DNA of 22,384 nt, from NCBI GenBank assembly GCA_019648995.1, contig BLXT01006466.1, positions 100,832-123,215 on the forward strand, read 5' to 3'. Every line of letters begins with the position of its first letter. Positions within the stretch are counted from its first letter, which is position 1. The notes under the pieces were generated by a model that saw only the letters and a list, made by a program, of their open reading frames with translations, searched no databases and was not told the origin of the DNA. Positions 1 to 8,139 of the stretch are shown piece after piece. Source of the DNA: Plakobranchus ocellatus (taxonomy: Eukaryota; Mollusca; Gastropoda; Plakobranchidae). The translations under genes and the position numbers were made by a program.

Positions 1-422
1 CTACAAGTTTGATTATCTGGCTCAAGCTTTACATGCACCATGCTTTGTTGCATCTCTGCAGAATATTCCTCCAATCCATTTCTCTGTGCTGTGGTACCAT
101 TACTACAAGTTTGACTATCTGGCTCAAGCTTTACAGACTCTATACTCTGTTGCTTCCTCCACTCTTGATTGCCCCAATATGGATTTAAATCTAAAGCAAG
201 TGTTGATACAGAAGCACAAACATCTGGACCACTTGTGGAAGCTACACTACATGCACTTGATTCCTCTGTAAGAGTTAACAATTTGATGTCAGGCTTTTGT
301 TCTGTCGAGAGGGGGTAAGAGTTATCATGGTTTGTTTCAGAGTATAAACTTGTAGTCTCCACTTTCACTGGTAAACTCTGAACATCTGGTTTTACATCAA
401 GGTTTACGTCTTGCTCCATCAT
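1..422 (-). CDS. First coding exon of a zinc-finger-family paralog (gene 1), partial at left edge
   Basis: An open frame of 140 codons runs from a Met-Met start at 422 to the window edge without a stop, so the exon is cut by the window. The product begins MMEQD and shares many stretches with the first exon of the complete gene at 15016-19384: DVKPDV, PVKVETT against PVKMETT, SETN, PDIKL, SACSVASTSGPDV against SACNVASTSGPDV, and LDLNP. It is therefore a paralog, and I infer that it also continues to a C2H2 finger exon, which is not visible here. The visible part is polar and acidic with no zinc finger, signal peptide or membrane segment. A 34-residue unit ending in VKLEPDxQTC occurs twice, and VKVE and VKLE fit the SUMO-acceptor pattern hydrophobic-K-x-E. 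The second ATG has the better start context (A at -3, G at +4). No stop or frameshift is present, so it looks functional. Sure of the paralogy; unsure of the 3' structure. Confidence 0.8.
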   Translation of the reverse strand, partial: MMEQDVNLDVKPDVQSLPVKVETTSLYSETNHDNSYPLSTEQKPDIKLLTLTEESSACSVASTSGPDVCASVSTLALDLNPYWGNQEWRKQQSIESVKLEPDSQTCSNGTTAQRNGLEEYSAEMQQSMVHVKLEPDNQTC

Positions 423-502
423 TATGCATGCACAACAAAAACCCTGGTGTTACAGAACCTCAAGTCATATTCACCAAGAGCTTGTTTTTCTTCATGAAAA
501 CC
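423..502 (-). other. 5' UTR part of the gene 1 exon, with 3' splice site
   Basis: On the minus strand the sequence TTTTCCTTTCAG|GG gives a good pyrimidine tract and acceptor, with the AG at 504-503. The stretch from 502 to 423 aligns with the equivalent part of gene 2 (19384-19312; shared words such as TTGAGGTT and ACACCAGG against ACCACCTGG). This implies an upstream non-coding exon for gene 1. Two upstream ATGs lie here. The one at 429-427 opens a short frame that overlaps the true start out of frame; gene 2 lacks it. Confidence 0.5.
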
Positions 503-504
503 CT

Positions 505-766
505 GAAAGGAAAATTGAAAATTAAGTAAGACCTCGAAAAATGTTTAATTCTTTGATCATATAACCCTCATTAGCTGTGTATTAATACTGGATTTATTTG
601 TCACAATTTTGATTGCTTTCCCACAAAGGTAAAGAGGGGTTTATGGCTTTAGTTAATCATATCGACCTTTTTTTGAAAAGAGACTATTAAGAAGAACTAG
701 GAGACATTGTACATTAACTATCTACACAAATTGACTTATATATATTACGTCTTAATGGACTGTTAA
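505..766. other. AT-rich intron or intergenic DNA, nothing recognised
   Basis: This should be intron between the gene 1 coding exon and its unseen upstream exon. I see no open frame, RNA gene or clear repeat in it. Confidence 0.4.
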
Positions 767-834
767 GGAGGAACAAGGCAGAATAAGAAATAAAACAGAA
801 TATAAATAAATGAGAAATAATTTCAAAGTTCGCA
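767..834. repeat. Left copy of a 68-bp perfect direct repeat
   Basis: The 68 bases starting GGAGGAACAAGG and ending AAAGTTCGCA recur without a mismatch at 1733-1800, an offset of 966. They bracket an 898-base segment (835-1732). Such a long exact repeat may be an unusually long target-site duplication, a local duplication or an assembly artefact. Confidence 0.9.
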
Positions 835-1558
835 TATTACACCTTTTTGGATCCTTTTTTTTTTTGCTCCCCCCAATCTTACACTTCTCCTACAGAAGAA
901 TTTGTGATTATAAACACATGTGTTTGAATGTCCCCTCTTAAACTTTTTGTCAAACCCACCAGCTGTCATTATTTTCACCAATGTTAATTTTGAGCTAATC
1001 CTCAATCCTGAGGAAATGATGATTTGTATTCTTATATGACTTAGAACTTGTGTAGATCTGTAGATTCATGTACTTCACTATATTTGCAGTCAAGCTGTTC
1101 AGAAAAAAAAATTCTCTACTTTATTATAGATATTTAAAGACCTAGTCTAGATGACTTATCTCTATTGTGCTCTTAGAAATTTTGACTATTTAGCACGAGA
1201 TCTAGAAAAACCCTTGGATGATTTATCAGATTTGTAGCTAGCTCTGAGACTGAAGAAAAACAAAACTGATGCTAGAGTTTATTTTTCTGTCTCTTGCTGA
1301 AATAATTTCATCCGAAAGCTGTTGGTTTTTCCACTATCCACATTTCAACTCGATTCTACATTTCTGGTACTAGACAAGCAAGAGCACAGTATGCATGGAA
1401 AGTTATTCATTTCTTTGATGGGGAAAAGGATTGGCTAATAAAATGAGACAGCTTTTTATTTAGTTAGACTAGCCTATAAAAATATTATTTAGATTTGATG
1501 CAGAACCAAGCCTAGATCAATAAATAAGAAGACTTGGTTTTACTGTGGGTTATCTAGG
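835..1558. other. Segment between the 68-bp repeats, left of the SINE; no gene
   Basis: AT-rich sequence with a T11 run at 856-866 followed by CCCCCC-type bases, and no convincing coding frame. Read on the minus strand, the far end of the bracketed segment is A-rich, as expected for a retroelement tail, but no element body is recognised. Confidence 0.35.
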
Positions 1559-1714
1559 TTGGTTTTTGTATACAGCTAGGCCACAAAAAGGTGATCTCAG
1601 GCTTTCAGGCCCTCCGTCAGGCCAAGGTCTCGATAGCGTGGCTTGAAACTGCTGCAGAAGGATCCCTGCAGATCTCAGGGCGGACTCGCTAACCACTGTG
1701 CCGCCGATGCCCAC
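1559..1714 (-). mobile_element. tRNA-derived SINE, older copy (156 bp)
   Basis: Matches the copy at 14442-14597 in order and in exact length (156 bp). Read on the minus strand, the head resembles a tRNA, with an A-box-like CGGCACAGTGG (1703-1693) and a B-box-like GTTTCAAGCCAC (around 1649-1638). A shared block follows (GCCTGAAAGCCTGAGATCACC), and a short CAAAAACC tail ends the copy. The flanks GGGTTATCTAGG (1547-1558) and GGGCTATGTAGG (1715-1726) match at 10 of 12 bases and look like a decayed target-site duplication. Internal polymerase III promoters of this kind drive SINE transcription; reverse transcription would need a partner LINE. Confidence 0.75.
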
Positions 1715-1732
1715 GGGCTATGTAGGAACAGG

Positions 1733-1800
1733 GGAGGAACAAGGCAGAATAAGAAATAAAACAGAATATAAATAAATGAGAAATAATTTCAAAGTTCGCA
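1733..1800. repeat. Right copy of the 68-bp perfect direct repeat
   Basis: Identical to 767-834. It begins six bases after the SINE's right target-site duplication, so the SINE sits at one edge of the bracketed 898-base segment. Confidence 0.9.
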
Positions 1801-1962
1801 AATTGTTAGATATCAACGCTACACTGGTTAACAGGCCACTCTTTAGCCCAATGTCTCAAACAAAACATTTTATGGAAGCCTAAGCTGACCTAATTATTTA
1901 GCACTTAAAGAAAGCCATTCAAACAGGCGATATAACTGCAGTATGTAAATGTTTTAGGTCCT

Positions 1963-2231
1963 GGGCATGACGTTAAACTGCATCCATCGGCAATCGGCGA
2001 TTAAACCGGTAACCCCATCAATTTTAAATTGATGAGGAGGATTGTGGGACCCAGTAGGACTAAAAATAAGACCTGCCAAGGGGGGAAGATCCTTAATAGG
2101 ACAACGGCCACCATAGATCCCCACTGCCTTGTGGGTTAGTTGCAAGACAAAGGCTAGCGGAGAACCCTTACACAAACCAGCAGTAGGCAAGGGGAAACCA
2201 CTGCTGTATAACTTCCCAAGAATGAAAAATC
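1963..2231 (+). mobile_element. Probable 5' part of a decayed RTE-like element
   Basis: This block is clearly richer in G and C than its surroundings and runs straight into the reverse-transcriptase tail at 2232. It includes GCATCCATCGGCAATCGGCG and GGGGAAACCACTGCTG. I infer that it is the untranslated head of the same LINE, joined to the 3' end by a large internal deletion. The sequence itself shows only the adjacency and the composition, so it could also be an unrelated repeat. Confidence 0.35.
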
Positions 2232-2729
2232 ATGAGCCAACCTATGCTGGCAAATAGAAACATAAGTATGACAACCAAAATAAGGGTAATTAAAACATAT
2301 GTATGGTCAGTGCTATTGTATGGTAGTGAGTGTTGGACAATAAACAAAGAAATTGAAAAAAGACTAGAAGCAGTTGAGATGTGGTTTATCAGAAGAATGG
2401 TGAGGATATCATAGAGAGAAAAAAAGTCAAATGAATTGGTTCTGAAAGAGGCTAATCTTGAGCGATCATAATTAAAACCATTAGACAGAGGCAATTACAG
2501 TTTTTAGGCCATATTTGCCAACGTAAGGGTTTAGAACACTTAGCAATCACTGGAAAGATCAAAGGCAAAAGCAGTAGAGGTAGACAGAGAATAACTTTTA
2601 TTGAAAATCTTAAGTCATGGGCAATAGGCAAGGGTAGCAATAACAACTTTATTAGGTGAACTGACGATAGATATGAGTGGAGGAACATGATCGCCAATGT
2701 GTGTTCCAGACAAGATACCTGATGATGAT
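2232..2729 (+). pseudogene. RTE-clade LINE reverse-transcriptase C-terminal remnant
   Basis: Translation gives the tail that follows the reverse-transcriptase domain in RTE-type LINEs. The blocks in order are NRNISMTTKIRVIKTYVWS, LLYGSECWT, EKRLEAVEMWFIRRMVRIS, then a frameshift, QFLGHICQRKGLEHL, GKIKGKSSRGRQRITF, WAIGKG, EWRNMIANVCSRQDT. The frame is broken by a stop at 2412 where the family has Trp, by another in-frame stop, by a frame change near 2480 and by a TGA within NFIR-TDD. The end falls in TGATGATGAT, the short tandem terminus typical of RTE elements. The fingers-palm catalytic part and the endonuclease are absent. It is a dead copy; the family call is from recognised motif order, not from a search. 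Confidence 0.8.
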
Positions 2730-2739
2730 TTAATGTTGG

Positions 2740-3669
2740 CTTTTATTTAATTTGTTAAAACAATCAGTTTGTAAAATGAATGGTCACGGTGCTTAAGAAT
2801 TTGGAACAAATCTGCTCTAGATGGGGGAGACTACTCTAGATGCAAAAAATTAAAATTTGGAGAAAAAAAAACTCAAAATTTCATCTCTTCAAATGAAAAA
2901 AAAAATTCTTCTTATACCAATTTCGATCCAGATCCACCTATCCGAGGCAAGTGTTTTGACGGCAGACATCAAGACCCTGTTTAGCTTCCCTTCATCCTCA
3001 CCTGTAAACAGAAAAATCAGTATTATAAAATGCACAAAAACTAACAGCCAATTTCAAAATTAAAATCAAGTTTTTGTGACTTAAAATCTTCCTTTAGATT
3101 TTAACTTTGTTAAAACCATATGGAACCCCAAAATAGAATCAACACTCATTTCCTTTCCATCAAAGCTCAAACCAACAACTTCAGATTATTAGTTAAAAAT
3201 GCCTGGCGCTATCTCCACAGAAATCGAGATTTTACTTTGCACCAACAATTTATGTTTGTCTATAGATCTGAAACAATTTTTGTCACTGTGTTTTTTGTCA
3301 TTTGGTAAATCCTTGTAGGAATCACAAAGTGTTTTTACAATTAAAAACTTCTTGGAAAAACATGTTTGTTAATATGACTGAAAAGAGACATTTGATTTTG
3401 CAGACCTTGGTGAAATAAAGGAACCAATAAATTGTCACATATATAATAATTAATATAACCATTTTCTTTTTTCTTCTCATAAATTAGAGCAAAATCTAAA
3501 TGAACATAGACTCTGAAGTTTTGAAATTCATTCTCCATTAAAATTTTCTCACAAAAGCTGAAATCCATCTTTTGCGTCAAAGAACCAGTACCCACTACAT
3601 TGGTGAACTTTATTTATTTATATAAAGATTACCTTCTGTATTTAACAAGATGGCTCTTACCATATACAT
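2740..3669. other. AT-rich intergenic DNA without a recognised gene
   Basis: Only short chance frames of 60-84 codons occur here, none with family-like motifs or splice context. Confidence 0.4.
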
Positions 3670-3953
3670 GTGTATAATTAGAAAGATTAAATGTTAAAGG
3701 GGTGAGTCAAGATCTAGTAACCAAGTAGATCTGTTGTGTAAGCCACATTAAATTTTTTAAAGCTTAATACAGACAGAGATTACATAAAAAAATATATATA
3801 TACTTTCTAGTCTAGCTGAAGATTTGGATTAAAATCTCATTCATTTATATTTAAGTAAAGTCACTAAATAAGCCCCCCATCCCTCGAATTAATAAAAAAT
3901 TAAAAAAAAAAATAGTTTTGGATTCAAACCCTAATCTTTTAATCTTACACACA
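3669..3953. repeat. Tandem repeat unit A (about 285 bp)
   Basis: Starts TGTGTATAATTAGAAA, continues with AAAGGGGTGA, CTTTCTAGTCTAGCTG and GATTCAAACC, and ends near CTTACACACA. The same order of words recurs in the next unit with scattered substitutions and indels, so the two form a diverged head-to-tail duplication. Confidence 0.7.
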
Positions 3954-4250
3954 AGTGTATAATTAGAAATATTAAATTTTAAAGGGGTGAATCTAGATCT
4001 AGTTACCAAAGAGATCCATAGTGTAAGCAAGCCATGTTTAAATTGAAGCTAGGTATAGAAAGAGATTGTATGAAAAAAAAGTTTCTAGTCTAGCTGTGGA
4101 TCTTGCTTAAAAAGAACTGGACTCAAATCTCATTCCATTATTGAAGTCACTAAGTAATCCAATAATCCAGTTTCCCCCCCCCCCCAAAAAAAAAATTTTT
4201 TTTTTAAATAGTTATGGATTCAAACACTAATCTTTCAATCTTACACACAC
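3954..4250. repeat. Tandem repeat unit B (about 297 bp)
   Basis: Second copy of the unit at 3669-3953. It has gained a C12-A9-T12 homopolymer block (about 4173-4205), which can fold on itself through its A and T runs and is also a likely spot for sequencing error. Confidence 0.7.
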
Positions 4251-4280
4251 AGCTTCCACTCCTAGTGCTGGACCTGATAA

Positions 4281-4493
4281 TGCATTGAAATAAAAACATG
4301 GGAAATACATGAAAAAATGGCTGACCTTATTTTCCCGATGAAAGCTGGTCGCTATATGCTACAAGCAGAGGCAAAGTCAACCCATTGTCCAAGTCCCTGT
4401 GATTCCTCGTATGGCCAATGCACAAACGGCTCACCAGGGTTTCCTCCCTTCTATTGTTCGTGTGACCTGGATGGTCTTCGGTCACTCCTGTGA
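4281..4493 (+). pseudogene. Orphan cysteine-rich EGF-like open segment (exon or remnant)
   Basis: The frame is open from 4281; an ATG at 4317 gives 58 codons to the TGA at 4491. The second half has Cys spacing C-x3-C-x6-C-x11-C-x-C (CPSPC, GQC, then YCSCDLDG), which is the first five cysteines of an EGF-like module including the conserved aromatic and the CxC pair. The sixth cysteine is missing in this frame; the next frame reads SSVTPVKCEVNEKEQNF with a cysteine at a workable distance, so a one-base frame break or a splice site near GATG|GT may lie at about 4473. Base composition here is richer in G and C than the flanks, unlike chance frames. No partner exon, signal peptide or clear acceptor is certain. 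It could be an isolated exon of a secreted or surface protein, or a fragment left by duplication. Confidence 0.4.
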
Positions 4494-5174
4494 AGTGTGA
4501 GGTGAATGAAAAAGAACAGAATTTTTAATAAATTAACAAACACTACTTAGATGTCCATTCTAAATTATCGGAACTGTCTTGATCTGTCATCCCAATGTCC
4601 TCAAAATGAAACTAAAAGCTTTAGGGAAAATAAGGATTGGATCTATTTTCCTGAGTGTTTGGCAAAGTAGTCACTTTGTAAAAAAATTGTTAGGATAGTA
4701 TGAAAGTAGCTTTATTCACGTGTAACTTTATAGGTAGCAGATGAAAATAGACCTCAAAGAAGTTGTGAGGCCTGTCTCCCAATTTCTTGGCCCTTTAGAA
4801 TTATCGGTAAAATATAGTATCTGAGTCATCTGATTGAGAATAAACAAGATCTAGAAGTCAAGATCAAGATCTCGATTCTAGGCCCACAGCCAGCTCCAGA
4901 CTTTGCTAGTAATGACTACATGACGGCATATGTTATCTAAAGACTACTAGATCTTCACCATTATTAAAACTATAGTCTCATTCATCTTTATTTCAAAAAA
5001 AAAAAAATGACCAAGGACTTCAAATGAATTCTTGAAAAATTAATCTACATCAATTGAAATAGAAACCTAGGCAGGCTTGACGAAAAGATGCCATGAGTGA
5101 TCAGATTCTTAACTTCTTGACTGAAGACCTACCATAGTTAAAAGGATTAACATACTTCTATATTGTAAGTCATA
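4494..5174. other. AT-rich intergenic DNA, no gene recognised
   Basis: Contains AGATCT-containing words near 4850-4875 and an A13 run near 4997. A stretch at 5088-5128 (GCCATGAGTG, CAGATTCTTAACT, GACTGAAGACCT) resembles words at 21039-21094 and may be part of a dispersed repeat. Confidence 0.35.

Positions 5175-5200
<26 letters not shown>
5175..5200. repeat. (CT)13 microsatellite
   Basis: Uninterrupted CT dinucleotides. Confidence 0.95.
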
Positions 5201-5206
<6 letters not shown>

Positions 5207-5336
5207 ACTTTAGGCCTTGATCTACACAAATAAAGTAACAATGAAGGGATTATTCCGTAACTTTAAGTTATCTTCCACTAGAATATAAAATTATCAAATT
5301 TATGTGTTGCCGTGATAGCGATGGACATAAGGCTGG

Positions 5337-5425
5337 TGTAATAGCAGCAGCAGTACATGTTCTAGTAGTAGTGGTAGCAGTGATGGTGGTGGTGGTGGTA
5401 GTAGTAGTGGTAGTAGTAGTACAAG
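5337..5425. repeat. Imperfect GTA/GTG/GCA triplet tract
   Basis: Triplets of GTA, GTG and GCA type alternate, giving apparent poly-Val/Ser/Thr frames that are not genes. Confidence 0.85.
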
Positions 5426-6040
5426 TGGATATGAACTTTTTTCGAAGTTCAAGTCTGTAGGTATTTTGATTAATGAATTTTTTCCCAACATCTCTATCTT
5501 TAGTCCAACATGTGTCATTCTGAAGGACATAGAACATGAATCTTTTCCCGCCAGTCCTTTCCTTTTTTGTTTTTCCTCCTTAATTAAATAAAACCCGAAT
5601 CTCTTGATAATGCTATTGAATCAGTGCATCATCCTTGTTCTGTTTTTGCCTTTGCAAAACTCACAAGATGCAGTTTCGGGCTGTACCAATAGATTAAAAT
5701 GTTTGAAGTCTACCTGCCACTCATTTGGTTTGACCTTTGTGTACACAAGATCAAATTTAAGAAGGCCAAAGAAAAGAAAGGACACAAACAACTTGATGTT
5801 CTAAATTTGTTTTACATCCTCACGTGAAACGTGCAGAGACACAGAAGACAACTGAGTTAGAAAGGGCAAGACAAAGACAGAAGGAGCCCTAATCTATGCT
5901 ACATCTATCGGCTGAAAGGCTTATCCCGTCTCTATGGGCCCCGAAGAGGAGCTATCGTGTCTATGAGAGAGTCTAAAGGAGGAGCTGCAGAGTGAGAGTT
6001 GGAGTGGAGTGAAGAAACAAGTGCCGCAGGTACAGTCTAC
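5426..6040. other. Intergenic DNA; a G+C-richer patch near 5885-6000 is unassigned
   Basis: The patch with CATCTATCGGCTGAAAGGC and GGGCCCCGAAGAGGAGC stands out in composition from its flanks. No frame of it gives a recognisable protein, so I leave it unnamed; it may be a repeat. Confidence 0.3.
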
Positions 6041-6121
6041 TAAGAAGGAGAGAGGAAAGTGGTGGGGGTGAGGGTAGAAAAAAAGAAAGAACGAAAGAAA
6101 AAAAGGATAGAACGGAGGGGG
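6041..6121. repeat. Purine-rich tract
   Basis: About 80 bases of almost pure A and G on the plus strand, including GTGGTGGGGGTGAGGG. Such tracts can form triplex structures; no function is visible. Confidence 0.7.
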
Positions 6122-6573
6122 CTATTCTTAATCCTGCAGAGGTAGAGAGGTAAAATGCAGATAACAGATATTTCCACATGTATACCCACACACATGTATT
6201 ATATATGAGGTATCAGTGTCACACACTTTCAGTGTTTCAACCTTATCATTCCTTAAATTGCTCTAATGACCATACCAGTATTCTCTATCATACGAAGATT
6301 TTGTTCTACAGTATTCATTCAGAAGAAAATAGTGCAGAGATTTTAGAAAGCATTTTCCTTTTTCTGGCGAAACCCACTGTTGCAAAAACTTTTATTATTA
6401 AAGGCATTGTTTCATTCTTTTTATTGTAACTTTAGTTTTATCCATTAAAAGAAATGATTATATATACATAGGTTAAAAGAGTCAGGTGAATTTGAATTCA
6501 GCATGAAAGTTTCTTTCCTTTGATGCATAAATACTTTTAATGGTGGGAAATTTATGTTTAAGGAACAATCTTA

Positions 6574-6581
6574 ACTTTTAA
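6574..6581. repeat. Left 8-bp target-site duplication
   Basis: ACTTTTAA, repeated exactly and in the same orientation at 6991-6998, immediately outside the inverted repeats. Confidence 0.8.
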
Positions 6582-6990
6582 GGTAAAAGTGCATTTTAAG
6601 TGCGTAAATTATTACAATGAAACATTCAACAATAACATTACTTGCCTTCGTAACACATTTATAGGCAATAATTGTCAGCTATGCAGCGCATTTTTATATG
6701 GGATAATTGTCAGCTATAATGTTTAACATAGCAAAAAAACATGGCCTCGTCATGAAGCTACAGCGAAAGACAAATTTATGGAGATAGGGTGGGATAAGAT
6801 CTCTGGATGTGCCAAACTGTCTGTGCAATTTTCATTTTAGCGCCATCCACAAATTCTCGACGTGTAAAATAACAGGAACTTGCTTCAAATATCCTCCGAC
6901 CTCCCCCCCGAAATCCCTATCTTGATCATTTTCAAGGAAGCAGGCCTGCATTGGGTCTCATAATTTACGGACCTAAAATGCACTTTTACC
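6582..6990. mobile_element. 409-bp non-autonomous DNA transposon with 31-bp TIRs
   Basis: The first 31 bases (6582-6612, starting GGTAAAAGTGCATTTTA) and the reverse complement of the last 31 (6960-6990) match at 29 positions. The flanks are an exact 8-bp direct repeat, ACTTTTAA, so both ends are well defined and the insertion is fairly recent. The interior has no transposase frame; it carries a short direct repeat, ATAATTGTCAGCTAT, at 6667 and 6700. Eight-base target duplications are made by hAT, P and Merlin enzymes. The ends start with GG rather than the CAG of hAT, which points towards Merlin, but the superfamily is an inference. Confidence 0.85.
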
Positions 6991-6998
6991 ACTTTTAA
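6991..6998. repeat. Right 8-bp target-site duplication
   Basis: ACTTTTAA, partner of 6574-6581. Confidence 0.8.
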
Positions 6999-7201
6999 AT
7001 TTTAAAATGTTTGTCGCATCCACCATATCCACATATATTTGGGTGGGGAAAAAGAAATAAGATGATCCCTTTCCTTGCAGACTGAATAAATAGCTTTCTC
7101 CTAGGAAAAAAAATTGTTTTATCGCAGTCTGTCGCACTAGACATTCCAAGGAGCACAGCCAGATATAATTCAAGATCTATCCTAAATTACATCTCTAGAA
7201 T

Positions 7202-7590
7202 TTAGATTAGATCTAGATCTAGCTAGGTCGGTAAATTTTACTATCACACCACCCTTCTGATCCAATGAAGGCATAGCATACGTTGGGTTAAGTGTCTTTA
7301 ACAAAAGAACAGAGTAATTTAATAGTCTACCTGGACTTTAAAACTAAATATGTTGTGAACCATTAATTTTGTTTGCAATGTTCGAGTTGAGCATCCTTGA
7401 AAACATGTTATAAGCATCATTTTAAAACCTTAAGTATTGTGGTGCTTAAGTAAGGAAAAAAAAATACTGCTAGATCTAGATCTAGATTCTAGATCTAGGG
7501 TATACCGGATCTAGTCTAGTCTAGATCTAGGCCCTACTTATCAGTTTCATTATTGATGCATGCGTTATCTTGTCCAGATTCTAGATCTAA
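7202..7590. repeat. AGATCTAG palindromic clusters
   Basis: Overlapping TCTAGA and AGATCT palindromes recur at 7209-7222, 7470-7498, 7507-7526 and 7577-7587, with further small groups at 8051-8066 and 8373-8390. The unit is short, self-complementary and spread out rather than in one array. Similar words appear sparsely across the rest of the window. Confidence 0.7.
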
Positions 7591-7834
7591 ATTTAGATCC
7601 ATTCACCTTTAGTCTAAGAATGACCAACAACACTAGACCTAAAATTTAGATTTCTTAAAATTTCATTTCAAGTTTACTGTAGGGGTTTCATGAATTTGTA
7701 GCCTTAGATGAACCCTAGACGTGACATTAGGACGCCATGAATGAATGATTCATTCTAATTCTTAATTCCTAAAGTGAAAAGTTCTCAACGGAAACGTAGG
7801 TACTGTATTCTAACCTGAGCCATACTTTTCTCCC

Positions 7835-7852
7835 CTCTCTCTCTCTCTCTCT
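7835..7852. repeat. (CT)9 microsatellite
   Basis: Nine CT dinucleotides. Confidence 0.9.
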
Positions 7853-7954
7853 ACAATCATTTGGATGATTAAGATCTTTTCCTTAGCCAATGTTTGTAAT
7901 GATCAGCACAGTAAATAAAAAAAGAATTAAATTTATAAACAGTCATAGGGAGTG

Positions 7955-7984
7955 ATTATTTGGGCAACATGTTGTCCCAATAAT
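7955..7984. repeat. 30-bp near-perfect palindrome
   Basis: Left arm ATTATTTGGGCAACA and right arm TGTTGTCCCAATAAT pair at 13 of 15 positions with no spacer. Related, more decayed palindromes lie at about 8002-8031 and 8231-8260, and a half copy lies near 8199-8215, so this is a small family rather than chance. Confidence 0.7.
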
Positions 7985-8024
7985 GACAAACCCGCTTTTT
8001 GAGTTATTGGCACAACTGTTGTCC

Positions 8025-8137
8025 GAGTAATGTGGACAAAGTCAAAGCCTCTAGATCTAGATCCTAGACCAAAAACATTGTGATTAGTTTAAGCAAGAAC
8101 TTACCCTAAGAGAGTTTAATATAAATGGATTCTACTG
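8025..8137. mobile_element. Pogo-like MITE, copy 1 (decayed left end)
   Basis: Its right 58 bases (from TGTGATTAGTTTAAGCAAGAA to GGATTCTACTG, then TA) align with those of the copy at 9506-9628. Its left part, GTGGACAAAGTCAAAGCC, aligns with CTGGATAAAGTCAACACC of that copy. An AGATCTAG block lies inside. The left terminus has changed and lacks a clean TA. Confidence 0.6.
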
Positions 8138-8139
8138 TA

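Noticed and set aside
5268-5537. Minus-strand Thr-rich frame
   Set aside because: Produced by the imperfect GTA/GTG tract; flanking codons show no family features.
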